The notes: generated by a model not told the origin, from the sequence alone. Positions 18,832 through 28,225 are shown, counted from the first letter of the stretch. The stretch is DNA of 64,000 nt from Proteiniphilum propionicum (GCF_022267555.1 NZ_CP073586.1:2099501-2163500); one strand, 5' to 3'. Program-made: numbers and translations.

Positions 18832-18869
18832 TTCGAGGTTAAATATGAAATTATTTAAATTTATTTTCA

Positions 18870-18901
18870 CAAAAATACAGTTAACACATAATTTTCACAA
18901 T
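18870..18901 (-). promoter_or_regulatory. Probable promoter of the rhamnose operon
   Basis: On the plus strand CAAAAATA (18870-18877) is the reverse complement of an exact Bacteroidetes -7 element (TAnnTTTG). About 20 bp further a near-match to the -33 box is seen (CAAT instead of CAAA). Transcription would begin close to 18863, giving a leader of about 30 nt before the rhaB ATG at 18831. The rest of the 390-bp divergent intergenic region (18832-19221) is very AT-rich and holds only this and the opposing promoter as far as I can tell. Confidence 0.55.
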
Positions 18902-19139
18902 AAAAAAATGATTTATTAACTGCGTTTTTTGATATTGTTTTAAAAACAAATCTGGCCAACACTATCAATAACTGTTTTAATAAGTATTACAGAAATAATA
19001 TCAAAATTTATAGTATAAAAATCAATTATTAGAACGGTATCAAAGACAATTTAGATACATTTGTAAATCGTAATCAATAATAATTATTGAAAAACTGTTA
19101 TATAATATATTGTCGCGAAAAACAAGCAAATTGCTATTT

Positions 19140-19171
19140 TTTGTAATTTTTATAGATTATAACTATCTTTG
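19140..19171 (+). promoter_or_regulatory. Strong Bacteroidetes-type promoter for the 2-oxo-acid dehydrogenase/aldolase cluster
   Basis: TTTG at 19140-19143 and TATCTTTG at 19164-19171 match the -33 and -7 consensus exactly with a 20-bp spacer. The predicted start near 19178 gives a leader of about 44 nt before the E2 gene. It is the best promoter match in the window. Confidence 0.75.
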
Positions 19172-19221
19172 CGTCAGCATATCCCAGCATAGTATTTTTT
19201 GTAAAAGATAATCATTTATAA

Positions 19222-20640
19222 ATGGCAACATTGATAATCATGCCCAGGCAGGGTCAATCTGTAGAAAGCTGTATCATAACAGAAATAAAAAAGAAAAAGG
19301 GTGATTCCGTTGAAAAGGGAGACATTTTGTTTTCCTACGAAACTGATAAAGCCAGCTTTGAAGAGTCGTCACCTGTCGATGGATTTGTGTTGGCCTGTTT
19401 TTACGGCGAGGGCGACGAGGTGCCCGTATTGGATAATATGATGGTTATCGGCGATTCAGGAGAAGATATATCCTCATTGCTTGCCGAAAGCCCGGCAGCG
19501 AGTTTAGATAATGAAACAGCTTCTCCCTATGGAGATATCGTTTCATCCGGATCAGCATCAGCCGGCCTTGCCATAGAGGCAGGTGATACCTTTCATTCCG
19601 CTCCTGGTTTAACCATGGAATCACCGTTGCAAGAGCCCCTTGTAAGTCCGGCAGGTGCTCATCGGGTAGAGCGGCATTACGTCACACCGCGAGCAGGAAA
19701 GCTCGCAGAACGTCATTCACTTGATGCATCCGTTCTTCAGGGTAGCGGTCCCGGTGGCCGTGTGATGGAACGTGATGTGGAGTCAGCACTGGAGAAACGC
19801 CCGAAGATGACCGCCCTTGCCAGGGAGGTGTCCTGGGAGCAGCAGGTACTTACCCCACTTTCTCCGGGTAGCGGCCTTGGCGGCAGAGTGCGAGCCTCCG
19901 ATCTAAGTGCGCCGGTTGATACCCCCTACGGGGTAGATTACGAAGATAGGAAGATCTCTAATATGCGCAAGCTTATTGCCCGCTCGATGCATTCTTCGCT
20001 GCAGAACTCGGCACAGCTGACACACCATCTTGGAGCCGATGCAAGGCGTATCCTGTCTCTGCGCAAAAGAGCCAAGGCCGCCCATGAAGAAGGTCTTCTG
20101 GAAGAAAACATAACCCTGAACGACATGGTCTGCTTCGCGGTTATCAAAGCCCTGAAAAAATTCCCCAATGTGAACAGTCATTTTCTGGGAGAAAAGATTC
20201 GTTATTTCAATAAGGTTCACCTCGGCCTTGCCGTTGATACCGACCGTGGTTTGATGGTGCCTGTCGTGCGCAATGCTGATGACCTGTCCCTCCCCGGCCT
20301 CTCTTTACAGCTTAAAGAGGTTGCTTCGGCCTGTCGTGGAGGTAGTGTGAATCCCGATATTCTCGCTTCCGAGTCGGGCACCTTCACCGTGTCCAACCTG
20401 GGTAACTACGGGGTAGAGATGTTTACACCGGTTATCAACCTGCCTCAGTCCGCCATTCTTGGAGTCAATACCATCGTCCCCCGTCCTAAAGATATGGGTG
20501 ACGGCGTTTATGCCTTTGTCCCCTATATTGGCCTGAGCCTTACCTACGACCATCGCTCGCTTGATGGCGGTGAAGCCACCCGCTTCCTTAAGCAGATAGC
20601 TACGGAGATTGAGAATCTTGAAATTGATGTGCTGGCTTGA
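19222..20640 (+). CDS. 2-oxo-acid dehydrogenase complex E2 (dihydrolipoamide acyltransferase)
   Basis: The 472-residue protein starts with one lipoyl domain (lipoyl-lysine in YETDKASFEE, about residue 42). After a linker come two peripheral-subunit-binding-like segments: a good one (VTPRAGKLAERHSLD, GSGPGGRVMERDV, about 153-190) and a degraded second one (GSGLGGRVRASDL, about 217-230). The catalytic trimer domain (about 245-472) ends with the active-site YDHRSLDGGEATRFL. E2 transfers the acyl group from lipoamide to CoA. Which 2-oxo acid is used is not evident. Its E3 and E1 partners and a lipoate ligase lie in the same cluster. Confidence 0.93.
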   Translation: MATLIIMPRQGQSVESCIITEIKKKKGDSVEKGDILFSYETDKASFEESSPVDGFVLACFYGEGDEVPVLDNMMVIGDSGEDISSLLAESPAASLDNETASPYGDIVSSGSASAGLAIEAGDTFHSAPGLTMESPLQEPLVSPAGAHRVERHYVTPRAGKLAERHSLDASVLQGSGPGGRVMERDVESALEKRPKMTALAREVSWEQQVLTPLSPGSGLGGRVRASDLSAPVDTPYGVDYEDRKISNMRKLIARSMHSSLQNSAQLTHHLGADARRILSLRKRAKAAHEEGLLEENITLNDMVCFAVIKALKKFPNVNSHFLGEKIRYFNKVHLGLAVDTDRGLMVPVVRNADDLSLPGLSLQLKEVASACRGGSVNPDILASESGTFTVSNLGNYGVEMFTPVINLPQSAILGVNTIVPRPKDMGDGVYAFVPYIGLSLTYDHRSLDGGEATRFLKQIATEIENLEIDVLA

Positions 20641-20687
20641 GAATTCGGTGATTAGCTGATTCGCTGATTTGAAGATTTGAGAATTCG
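20637..20687. repeat. 11-bp direct repeat overlapping the E2 stop codon
   Basis: TTGAGAATTCG occurs at 20637-20647, where it contains the E2 TGA stop, and again at 20677-20687. Between them lies a simple, slipped sequence built from GATT/GCTGATT words. The remaining gap to the E3 gene (to 20834) holds nothing recognisable. Confidence 0.6.
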
Positions 20688-20834
20688 ATGTTAACATGTT
20701 TATATTTTAGTCGGTTTGATGCTCAATGTTTGAGGTTGATTTATTCTGAACTAGTGACCAGGGGCCAACGGCTCAATGAAATAGGCCGCTGAAAACTTGA
20801 AACCAAACAACTGAAGAGAAAAATATTTTCATCT

Positions 20835-22190
20835 ATGATAGATTTACTGATTATTGGGGGAGGCCCGGCCGGTTATGTAGCGGCCGAAAGAGCCGGTGAA
20901 AAGGGACTAAAGGTAGTACTTTTCGAGAAAAAAGCTATAGGCGGGGTGTGCTTAAACGAGGGATGTATCCCTACCAAGACATTACTCTACAGTGCAAAGC
21001 TATACGAGAATGCATTGCATGGGGACAAGTATGGAGTCTTCGGAGATAACATCCGTTTCGACTATCAGAAGATGGTCTCCCGTAAAAAGAAGGTGGTTCG
21101 CAAATTAGTTCTAGGCGTTGAGAACAAGATGAAATTGAACCATGTTGCCGTGGTAAAGGGTGAAGCCTTTATCAAAGGGCGTTCATCATCCGGTATTGAA
21201 GTAACCTGTAACGGAGAAAGTTACATGGGTAGAAACCTTCTTGTCTGCACCGGTTCAGAGTCAGCCGTTCCTCCCATCCCCGGGTTAAGGGAGGCGGGAG
21301 ATACCGTGTTGACCAACCGGGAGATACTGGAGTTGACCGAGCGCCCCGAATCGCTTGTGGTCATCGGTGGCGGGGTTATCGGTATGGAGTTCGCCAGTTT
21401 CTACAACAGCCTGGGTACAAAAGTTACCGTTATAGAGATGCTTCCTGAGATCCTGGGAGGCCTCGATTTCGAGATTTCTGCGATGCTGCGTAGCATCTAC
21501 GCGAAAAAAGGAATTGACTTCCATCTCAATGCCAAAGTGGTTCAGGTTGAAGGCAACAGTGTTGTTTTCGATAAAGATGGCGAAACCCATCATGTGGAAG
21601 GGGAAAGAATACTCCTAAGCGTTGGGCGACGCCCGGTAACTCAAGGTTTTGGTCTGGAAAACCTGGGATTAGAGTTATTGCGTGGTGGTATCAAGGTAGA
21701 TGAGAAGATGCGTACCAATGTACCCGGCGTGTATGCCGCGGGCGATGTTACGGGCTTTTCGTTACTTGCCCATACTGCAAGCCGCGAAGGAGAGGTTGTT
21801 GTCAACAACCTTACCGGCAGGAACGATATCATGCGCTACAATGCCATCCCCGGTGTGGTCTATACAAATCCTGAAGTAGCTGGAGTGGGGGAGACAGAGG
21901 AGTCCGCCCGGTCCAGAAATATTGCTTATAGGGTTGCAAAACTCCAGATGACATATTCCGGTCGTTTTGTAGCTGAGAACGAGGGTGGCAACGGAATTTG
22001 CAAAGTGCTTGTGGGAGAGAAGCATGGCGAGGTTATCGGGGTTCACATGTTGGGAAACCCCAGCAGTGAGATCATCTACGGCGCCTGCCTTGCAATAGAA
22101 CAGGAGATGACCCTTAAAGAGATGCAGGAGGTCGTTTTCCCACATCCCACGGTCAGCGAGATCTTCAAAGAGGTCGTTTTTTCGTTTTAA
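20835..22190 (+). CDS. lpdA: Dihydrolipoyl dehydrogenase (E3)
   Basis: This 451-residue flavoprotein has the N-terminal FAD motif (LLIIGGGPAGYVAAERAGE), the redox disulfide in GGVCLNEGCIPTK (Cys pair about residues 38 and 43), the NAD-binding VVIGGGVIGMEFASF (about 175), the second FAD motif (TNVPGVYAAGDV) and the C-terminal catalytic HPTVSEIF. It reoxidises the dihydrolipoyl group of E2, passing electrons to NAD+. It is slightly shorter than typical E3 (about 460-475). Placement between E2 and E1 indicates that it is dedicated to this complex. Confidence 0.96.
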   Translation: MIDLLIIGGGPAGYVAAERAGEKGLKVVLFEKKAIGGVCLNEGCIPTKTLLYSAKLYENALHGDKYGVFGDNIRFDYQKMVSRKKKVVRKLVLGVENKMKLNHVAVVKGEAFIKGRSSSGIEVTCNGESYMGRNLLVCTGSESAVPPIPGLREAGDTVLTNREILELTERPESLVVIGGGVIGMEFASFYNSLGTKVTVIEMLPEILGGLDFEISAMLRSIYAKKGIDFHLNAKVVQVEGNSVVFDKDGETHHVEGERILLSVGRRPVTQGFGLENLGLELLRGGIKVDEKMRTNVPGVYAAGDVTGFSLLAHTASREGEVVVNNLTGRNDIMRYNAIPGVVYTNPEVAGVGETEESARSRNIAYRVAKLQMTYSGRFVAENEGGNGICKVLVGEKHGEVIGVHMLGNPSSEIIYGACLAIEQEMTLKEMQEVVFPHPTVSEIFKEVVFSF

Positions 22191-22556
22191 ATTGATACTA
22201 TTTTCTGAAAAGTCTTTTTCATTACAGGCGAACCAAAATAGACTGTCCCTTCTTGCGGTCTTGACCCCTCTGGTGAAACAACAGTTATCTGATATGTTGT
22301 TTGAGTAAGTTGATCACTTATCATTTAGCTTCCGGATCGATAACGGGCCAGCCAGATGATTCGGTCCTGGGGAAACAATCAGAAATGAGCAAACAGGGTA
22401 ACTGCTGAAATCAATCAGTCAAACAAACAAATAACGAGTCCACTTTAATAAGCCGTTTTGTAAAAAATAGTATTTTATTTTCAAGTGATTATGATGTGAA
22501 ATCTTCTAATTTGAGACTTCTTCTAGCAGACTCAACAACTAAAAAATAAGAATATA
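22191..22556 (+). other. 366-bp intergenic region between E3 and E1
   Basis: No reading frame, exact promoter consensus or strong hairpin was found here. The last 130 bp become AT-rich and purine-rich before the E1 start. A promoter or processing site is possible because the gap is unusually long for genes that work together, but nothing specific supports one. Confidence 0.4.
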
Positions 22557-25016
22557 ATGCCAAAAGTACAACCCATTGATCCTTCTGAAGTCCGCAAGGC
22601 CGGCTTCGTGGAGTTTCAACCTATTGCGGTTAATCAGTATCAAAAAACCGTTAAGGATGAGTTAGCCAATTTCACACCAGGCGAGTTCATGTCAATTTAC
22701 CATGACATGGTTTTGATTCGTGAGTTCGAGACCATGTTGAACCTGATAAAAACCAAGGGAGAATACAACGGTACTCAGTACAACCATCCTGGTCCGGCTC
22801 ATCTGTCCGTGGGGCAGGAGTCCGCAGCCGTGGGTATGGCATGGACACTGGGAGTGGATGATTTTATTTTCGGCAGCCACCGCTCTCATGGCGAAATCCT
22901 TGCCAAGGGTATGTCAGCAATTCATAAGCTTACTGACTCGGAACTGATGAAAATCATGAAGGAGTTTTTCGGCGGTTCCGTTCTGAAAATCGTTGAGAAG
23001 GATTTCAACGGGACAACCAGGGAACTTGCGCGCCGCTTTCTGGTCTATGGTACCCTTGCCGAGATCTTTGCGCGGGAAACTGGTTTCAACAAGGGCCTTG
23101 GCGGCTCTATGCATGCCTTCTTCACACCATTCGGTGTCTATCCTAACAATGCTATCGTGGGTGGCTCCGGAGATATTGCCGTTGGTGCGGCACTCTACAA
23201 GAAGGTGAACCGCAAGCCGGGACTTGTTGTAGCCAATATCGGCGATGCATCTCTTGCGTGCGGCCCTGTCTGGGAAGGCATCACCTTTGCCGCAATGGAC
23301 CAGTTCCGTGAGCTTTGGGAAGGAGATATGAATGGTGGCCTGCCGGTGATCATCAACATCATGAACAACCAGTATGGTATGGGAGGGCAGACCGATGGTG
23401 AGACTATGGGTTACGGCATTGCTGCCCGCGTGGGCGCCGGGGTGAATCCCGATCAGATGCACGCCGAACGTGTTGATGGTTACAACCCGTTGGCGGTAAT
23501 CGACGCCTATAAGCGTAAACGTAAGGTAATAGAGGATAAGAGAGGGCCCGTACTGCTTGACGTGCTGACCTACCGCTTCAGTGGCCACTCCCCGTCCGAT
23601 GCTTCCTCATACCGTACCAAAGAAGAGGTTGAAGCGTGGGAGTCCCATGATTGCATCCTCAGCTACGGTCGCCAGCTTATTGATGCAGGTTTGGCCTCTC
23701 AATCTGATCTTGATTCAATCCGTGTTGATATAGAAGGGCTGATGAACGGCATGTTCCTTAAAGCGATTGATGATGAAATCTCTCCAAGGATGGAGAATGC
23801 TGAAATTATTGGCGATATGATGTTCTCGAACGGTTCTGTTGATTCTTTCTCGGATGCAAAGCCAGAAGTGTTGCTGCCGATGGAGGAGAACCCGAGGGTG
23901 AAGAAGATCTCTAATAAAGAGCGTTTTGCCTTCGACTCAGAGGGGAAGCCATTCAGCAAGATGAAGCAGTTCCAGCTTCGTGACGGGATCTTCGAAGCGA
24001 TAATCGACCGTTTCTATAAAGATGCATCGCTTATTGCTTACGGAGAGGAGAACCGCGACTGGGGAGGTGCTTTTGGTGTTTACGGTGGGCTCACCGAGTC
24101 TCTTCCCTATCACCGTCTTTTCAACTCGCCCATCTCCGAGGCATCTATCGCAGGTACCGCCATCGGCTATGCGATGTGCGGTGGTCGTGTAATCCCGGAG
24201 ATTATGTATTGCGATTTCATTGGGCGTGCGGGTGATGAGATCTTCAACCAGCTTCCCAAGTGGCAGGCAATGAGCGGCAACGTTTTAAAGATGCCTGTTG
24301 TGGTACGTGTCTCGGTCGGTTCTAAATACGGTGCTCAGCACTCACAGGACTGGACCTCGCTTGTAGCGCATATTCCGGGCATCAAGGTTTGTTTCCCCGT
24401 GACGCCTTACGATGCCAAGGGACTTATGAACGCTGCGCTTCAGGGAACCGACCCGGTGATCTTCTTCGAGAGCCAGCGTATTTATGATATCGGAGAACAG
24501 TTTCATGAAGGGGGTGTTCCTGAGGGATATTACGAACTGCCTATCGGTGAGCCGGATGTAAAGAAAGAAGGCAAAGACATTACTTTCCTTACTGTCGGCC
24601 ATACGCTTTACCCCGCTTTGAAGGCGGCAGAGATACTGGAAGAGAAGTACGGGATGAGTGCCGAAGTGATTGATGCCCGCTCGCTGGTTCCTTTCAATTA
24701 CGAGCACGTGATAGCATCGGTTAAGAAGACAGGTAAGATCATCGTAGCCGGTGATGCTACCACCCGAGGTTCGTTCCTGAACGATCTGGCAAGCAATATC
24801 GGGCAGCTGGCTTTCGACTGGCTGGATGCCCCTGTCTGTGTGCTGGGTTCGCGTAACTGGATAACCCCGGCACATGAACTTGAAAGTGCTTTTTTCCCCC
24901 AGCCGGGATGGTTTATCGATATTATTCATGAGCGGATACAGCCTTTCGCAGGTTATGTTGCAGGGCAAAACTTCACCAACGGGGAGATTATCAGAAGGGC
25001 GAAAAAAGGTGTTTAA
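22557..25016 (+). CDS. 2-oxo-acid dehydrogenase E1, fused alpha and beta subunits
   Basis: The 819-residue protein joins an E1-alpha domain (about 45-440) to an E1-beta domain (about 480-815). The alpha part has HLSVGQESAAVG, FGSHRSHGEILAKG and the thiamine-diphosphate signature running from IGDASLACGPVWEG to NNQYGMGGQ. The beta part has YGEENRDWGGAFGVYGGL, FNSPISEASIAGTAIGYA and ARSLVPFNYEHV. It decarboxylates a 2-oxo acid and loads the acyl group on E2. Pyruvate, acetoin-type and branched-chain relatives share these motifs, so the substrate stays open. Fused E1 proteins are common in Bacteroidetes, though this one has an N-terminal extension of about 40 residues. Confidence 0.92.
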   Translation: MPKVQPIDPSEVRKAGFVEFQPIAVNQYQKTVKDELANFTPGEFMSIYHDMVLIREFETMLNLIKTKGEYNGTQYNHPGPAHLSVGQESAAVGMAWTLGVDDFIFGSHRSHGEILAKGMSAIHKLTDSELMKIMKEFFGGSVLKIVEKDFNGTTRELARRFLVYGTLAEIFARETGFNKGLGGSMHAFFTPFGVYPNNAIVGGSGDIAVGAALYKKVNRKPGLVVANIGDASLACGPVWEGITFAAMDQFRELWEGDMNGGLPVIINIMNNQYGMGGQTDGETMGYGIAARVGAGVNPDQMHAERVDGYNPLAVIDAYKRKRKVIEDKRGPVLLDVLTYRFSGHSPSDASSYRTKEEVEAWESHDCILSYGRQLIDAGLASQSDLDSIRVDIEGLMNGMFLKAIDDEISPRMENAEIIGDMMFSNGSVDSFSDAKPEVLLPMEENPRVKKISNKERFAFDSEGKPFSKMKQFQLRDGIFEAIIDRFYKDASLIAYGEENRDWGGAFGVYGGLTESLPYHRLFNSPISEASIAGTAIGYAMCGGRVIPEIMYCDFIGRAGDEIFNQLPKWQAMSGNVLKMPVVVRVSVGSKYGAQHSQDWTSLVAHIPGIKVCFPVTPYDAKGLMNAALQGTDPVIFFESQRIYDIGEQFHEGGVPEGYYELPIGEPDVKKEGKDITFLTVGHTLYPALKAAEILEEKYGMSAEVIDARSLVPFNYEHVIASVKKTGKIIVAGDATTRGSFLNDLASNIGQLAFDWLDAPVCVLGSRNWITPAHELESAFFPQPGWFIDIIHERIQPFAGYVAGQNFTNGEIIRRAKKGV

Positions 25017-25050
25017 GCTGAGAAATTAAAATTAATGCAATAGACTATTT

Positions 25051-26247
25051 ATGGCCGCTTATAATGATTTATCCGCTATGAACTTTGTAAATGTAAACGT
25101 ACATCTGCACACTCCTTACTCGTTTAGTGCCTTCAGCGATATAGACGATGCGCTGGATAGAGCAGTCGCAGAGAATGTGAAGGTGGTAGGTATCAACGAT
25201 TTTTACACTACCGAAGGTTACGAAGAGTGGGCGGATGGTTGCCGCAAACGCGGACTTTATCCCCTATTCGGCATTGAGTTTATTAGCCTGAACGAAGAAG
25301 ATCAAAAAGCAGGTTTGCGGGTGAATGATCCCGGGAATCCTGGGCGGACGTATGTCAGCGGGAAAGGCTTGGCGTGTCCGTTTCGTTTGACTGAGCCATT
25401 TGCATCGCAGTTGGCTGATGTTCGCACTAAAGCCAACAAGCAGGTGGAAGCGATGTGTGAAAAATTGAACGGAATTCTTACCGGTAAAAATGCCGGATTT
25501 ATACTCGATATAGATTGGATTAAAGATAATCTTACTAAGGGTTCTGTTCGTGAACGTCATCTGGCGAAGGCCTTGCGTTTGAAAGTTTACGAAAACTGCA
25601 GTGGTAACCCAACGAGTATAAAGAACCTGCTAAAAGAGATTTTCGATGGGAAAGAGCTGAAATCGACAACCGAAAATCTTGCAGGTGTAGAGAATGAGAT
25701 CCGTGCTAATCTTTTGAAATCTGGCGGCTTGGCTTTTGTTCCCGAGACTGCTGAAGCTTTTCTTCCGATGCAGACGGTTTGCAAAATCATTCTTGAGGCA
25801 GGGGGAATACCTACATATCCTTTTTTAGCGGATGATGCTCAGGGAAATTATACAGATTTTGAGCGCGACTTGGAACATGTAGCAGAACAACTGACCGAGC
25901 GTGGGTTTCATTCCGTGGAATTTATTACCACCCGAAACGATATGAACTTGCTGGAGAACTATGCTTCGTACCTTCACGACCAGGGTTTTATCGTAACCCT
26001 GGGCAGTGAACACAATTCTCCGTCAATGGAACCCATTGAACTTTTTGCCCGCAACCAGACTCCATTATCGGATAAATTGATACGGATAAACTACGAAGGG
26101 GCGTGTGTTATTGCAGCTCATCAGCATTTGGTTACCCAGGGGCTGAGTGGTTATGTGGATGAACAGGGAAACGCTGACCGCTCGAAAAGAGGTGAATTCG
26201 TGAAATTGGGAGATGAGTTAATAAGAAACAGAGTCGGAAAACAATAA
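25051..26247 (+). CDS. PHP-domain metal-dependent hydrolase of unknown substrate
   Basis: This 398-residue protein starts with a PHP-type metal motif (VNVHLHTPYSFSAFSD, HxH near residue 14-16), followed by GINDFYTTEG, FGIEFISL and, late, VTLGSEHNSPSMEP, all placed as in PHP phosphoesterases. The middle third (about 90-230) is a helical insertion I do not recognise. PHP proteins include histidinol phosphatase and other sugar-phosphate or nucleotide phosphatases. The gene is 2 bp upstream of the aldolase fusion, so a role in dephosphorylating or sensing a sugar-phosphate intermediate is an inference from context only. An alternative ATG lies 27 bp downstream. Confidence 0.75.
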   Translation: MAAYNDLSAMNFVNVNVHLHTPYSFSAFSDIDDALDRAVAENVKVVGINDFYTTEGYEEWADGCRKRGLYPLFGIEFISLNEEDQKAGLRVNDPGNPGRTYVSGKGLACPFRLTEPFASQLADVRTKANKQVEAMCEKLNGILTGKNAGFILDIDWIKDNLTKGSVRERHLAKALRLKVYENCSGNPTSIKNLLKEIFDGKELKSTTENLAGVENEIRANLLKSGGLAFVPETAEAFLPMQTVCKIILEAGGIPTYPFLADDAQGNYTDFERDLEHVAEQLTERGFHSVEFITTRNDMNLLENYASYLHDQGFIVTLGSEHNSPSMEPIELFARNQTPLSDKLIRINYEGACVIAAHQHLVTQGLSGYVDEQGNADRSKRGEFVKLGDELIRNRVGKQ

Positions 26248-26249
26248 AG

Positions 26250-28211
26250 ATGAAAGAAATTCAGGATTTAATATCTATTTCGCAGTTCTATGGCAAAGAT
26301 AGCCGTTTTGTGATCGCCGGAGGTGGAAATACCTCGTTCAAGAACGAAGAGAAAATATGGGTGAAAGCCAGCGGTTCATCACTTGCAACCATCACAGAAG
26401 ACGGTTTTGCCGTATTGGAACGCTCGCTGCTTGATAAGATATCTGAAAAGCAATACAGCAACAATGCCGCTGAGCGTGAAGAGCAAGTAAAAAATGATCT
26501 TGCCGCTGCTACCATAACAAAAGGTAAACGCCCGTCGGTAGAGACCTCTATGCACAATGTGATCGACTATGCATTTGTCGTTCACTTGCATCCCACTGTC
26601 GTTAATGGATTAATGTGTGCTGTAAATGCGGGGGCAGGGCTGAAAAATCTTTTCGGAAAAAAAGTGCTTTATGTGGAGTATACCGATCCGGGATATGTCC
26701 TGTTCAAAAAAGTGGACGAGAAAATAAGGGAATATCGCCGGAAATTCAGCGAAGAACCGCAAGTGATATGGTTGCAAAACCATGGAATTTTTGTAGCTGC
26801 AGATAGTATTGAAGAGATAAAATCAATATATTGTTCAATTATTGCGACACTTGAAAGGGCGGTGAGCAACCCCTTGCCAGTAGGTGAAAGGGAGATATGC
26901 AACTACACTGTAGAAGTGCTGCCGGCCATCCGTATGTTGGTTTCTGTGGATGGCCTAAAGACCTTGAAAATACGCATGAACGGATTGGTAGAATACTTTT
27001 GTGACACTCCCGTTAACCAGGCAGCCGTTGCCAAGCCTTTTACTCCCGATGCTATTGTTTACTGCAAATCAAACTATCTGTTTTTAAACGATGATACACC
27101 CGAACAAGTTGTTGCAAACGCAAAGGAATCGATTCCAGGTTTTGTAAGCAAGTTCGGTTATCTGCCTAAAGTCTTGTTGATAAAAGGTATCGGGCTTGTA
27201 GCCGTGGGTGACAATGCCAGGCAATGCGATATCATACTTGATGTATTTGAGGATGCAATGAGGGTCGCCTTTCTCTCACAATCGTTTGGCGGACCTCACC
27301 CGCTAATACAGCCCCAGATCGATTTTATCGATAACTGGGAAGTGGAAAATTATCGCCGAAGTATTGCTGTTGGGGCCTCTAAAGGACGTGTTGATAATAA
27401 GACCATTGTGATCACAGGAGCAGCCCAGGGCTTTGGAAAAGGAATAGGACGTTATTTGCTGCAGGAGGGTGCAAATATTGTGATTGCCGATCTGAATGAA
27501 GAGGCAGGCAGAGTGACAGCAGAAAATTTCAATAGTCTCGCCAATAACAACAGAGCTGTTTTTATAAAGACAAATGTGGTTGAAATTGAGAGCCTGGAGA
27601 ATCTTATCCATGAAACCATTTGCCTGTTCGGGGGGATAGACTGTTTTATCAGTAATGCCGGTGTTTTGCGTGCAGGCGGCCTGGAGGATATGACGCCTGA
27701 AAATTTCGATTTCGTGACCAGCATTAATTATAATGCCTATTTTTATTGCACGAAGGTGGTTAGCAGAATTATGAAATTACAGACTCTGTATGCTTCAGGT
27801 GATTATTACGCCGACATAATCCAGATAAACTCTAAATCGGGTCTTCAGGGGAGTAAAGCCAATTTTGCATATGCTGGAGGAAAATTCGGTGGTATCGGAC
27901 TGACACAATCGTTCGCGCTTGAGCTGGCGCCTTATCGCATAAAAGTGAACTCCGTTTGTCCGGGGAACTTCTATGAAGGCCCTCTCTGGAGCGATCCCGA
28001 TAATGGGTTGTTTGTACAGTATCTGAGAGCGGGAAAAGTACCAAACGCAAAAACCATCGATGATGTGAAAACGTTTTATCTGTCGAAGGTGCCAATGAAA
28101 AAGGGATGTACGCCGGAAGATGTTACCAAAGCAGTGCTCTACCTGATGGATCAGTGTGGTGAGACAGGACAGGCATTGCCTGTTACCGGCGGACAGGTAA
28201 TGTTGAATTAA
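26250..28211 (+). CDS. Bifunctional class II aldolase / short-chain dehydrogenase
   Basis: In this 653-residue protein residues 1 to about 370 are a class II aldolase/adducin domain: AGGGNTSFKN, PSVETSMH with the likely catalytic Glu, zinc ligands in VVHLHPTVV, and WLQNHGIFV. Residues about 380-653 are a short-chain dehydrogenase with TGAAQGFGKGIG, SNAGVL, NSKSGLQGSKANFAYAGGK and a C-terminus (VPMKKGCTPEDV, ETGQALPVTGGQVMLN) like sorbitol-6-phosphate dehydrogenase SrlD. The same architecture occurs in RhaEW-type rhamnulose-1-phosphate aldolase/lactaldehyde dehydrogenases. It could therefore cleave and oxidise a ketose- or deoxyketose-1-phosphate. The neighbouring rha operon lacks its own aldolase, which makes rhamnulose-1-phosphate a reasonable candidate. 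Confidence 0.85.
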   Translation: MKEIQDLISISQFYGKDSRFVIAGGGNTSFKNEEKIWVKASGSSLATITEDGFAVLERSLLDKISEKQYSNNAAEREEQVKNDLAAATITKGKRPSVETSMHNVIDYAFVVHLHPTVVNGLMCAVNAGAGLKNLFGKKVLYVEYTDPGYVLFKKVDEKIREYRRKFSEEPQVIWLQNHGIFVAADSIEEIKSIYCSIIATLERAVSNPLPVGEREICNYTVEVLPAIRMLVSVDGLKTLKIRMNGLVEYFCDTPVNQAAVAKPFTPDAIVYCKSNYLFLNDDTPEQVVANAKESIPGFVSKFGYLPKVLLIKGIGLVAVGDNARQCDIILDVFEDAMRVAFLSQSFGGPHPLIQPQIDFIDNWEVENYRRSIAVGASKGRVDNKTIVITGAAQGFGKGIGRYLLQEGANIVIADLNEEAGRVTAENFNSLANNNRAVFIKTNVVEIESLENLIHETICLFGGIDCFISNAGVLRAGGLEDMTPENFDFVTSINYNAYFYCTKVVSRIMKLQTLYASGDYYADIIQINSKSGLQGSKANFAYAGGKFGGIGLTQSFALELAPYRIKVNSVCPGNFYEGPLWSDPDNGLFVQYLRAGKVPNAKTIDDVKTFYLSKVPMKKGCTPEDVTKAVLYLMDQCGETGQALPVTGGQVMLN

Positions 28212-28225
28212 TAAATAGTAGCAAA

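Noticed and set aside
18831-18870. Upstream GTG start for rhaB
   Set aside because: The predicted -7 element starts at 18870, so that GTG would lie within the promoter and not in the transcript.
22914-23588. A 224-codon open frame on the minus strand
   Set aside because: It lies within the E1 alpha coding region and its translation is not protein-like; it is a codon-usage shadow.
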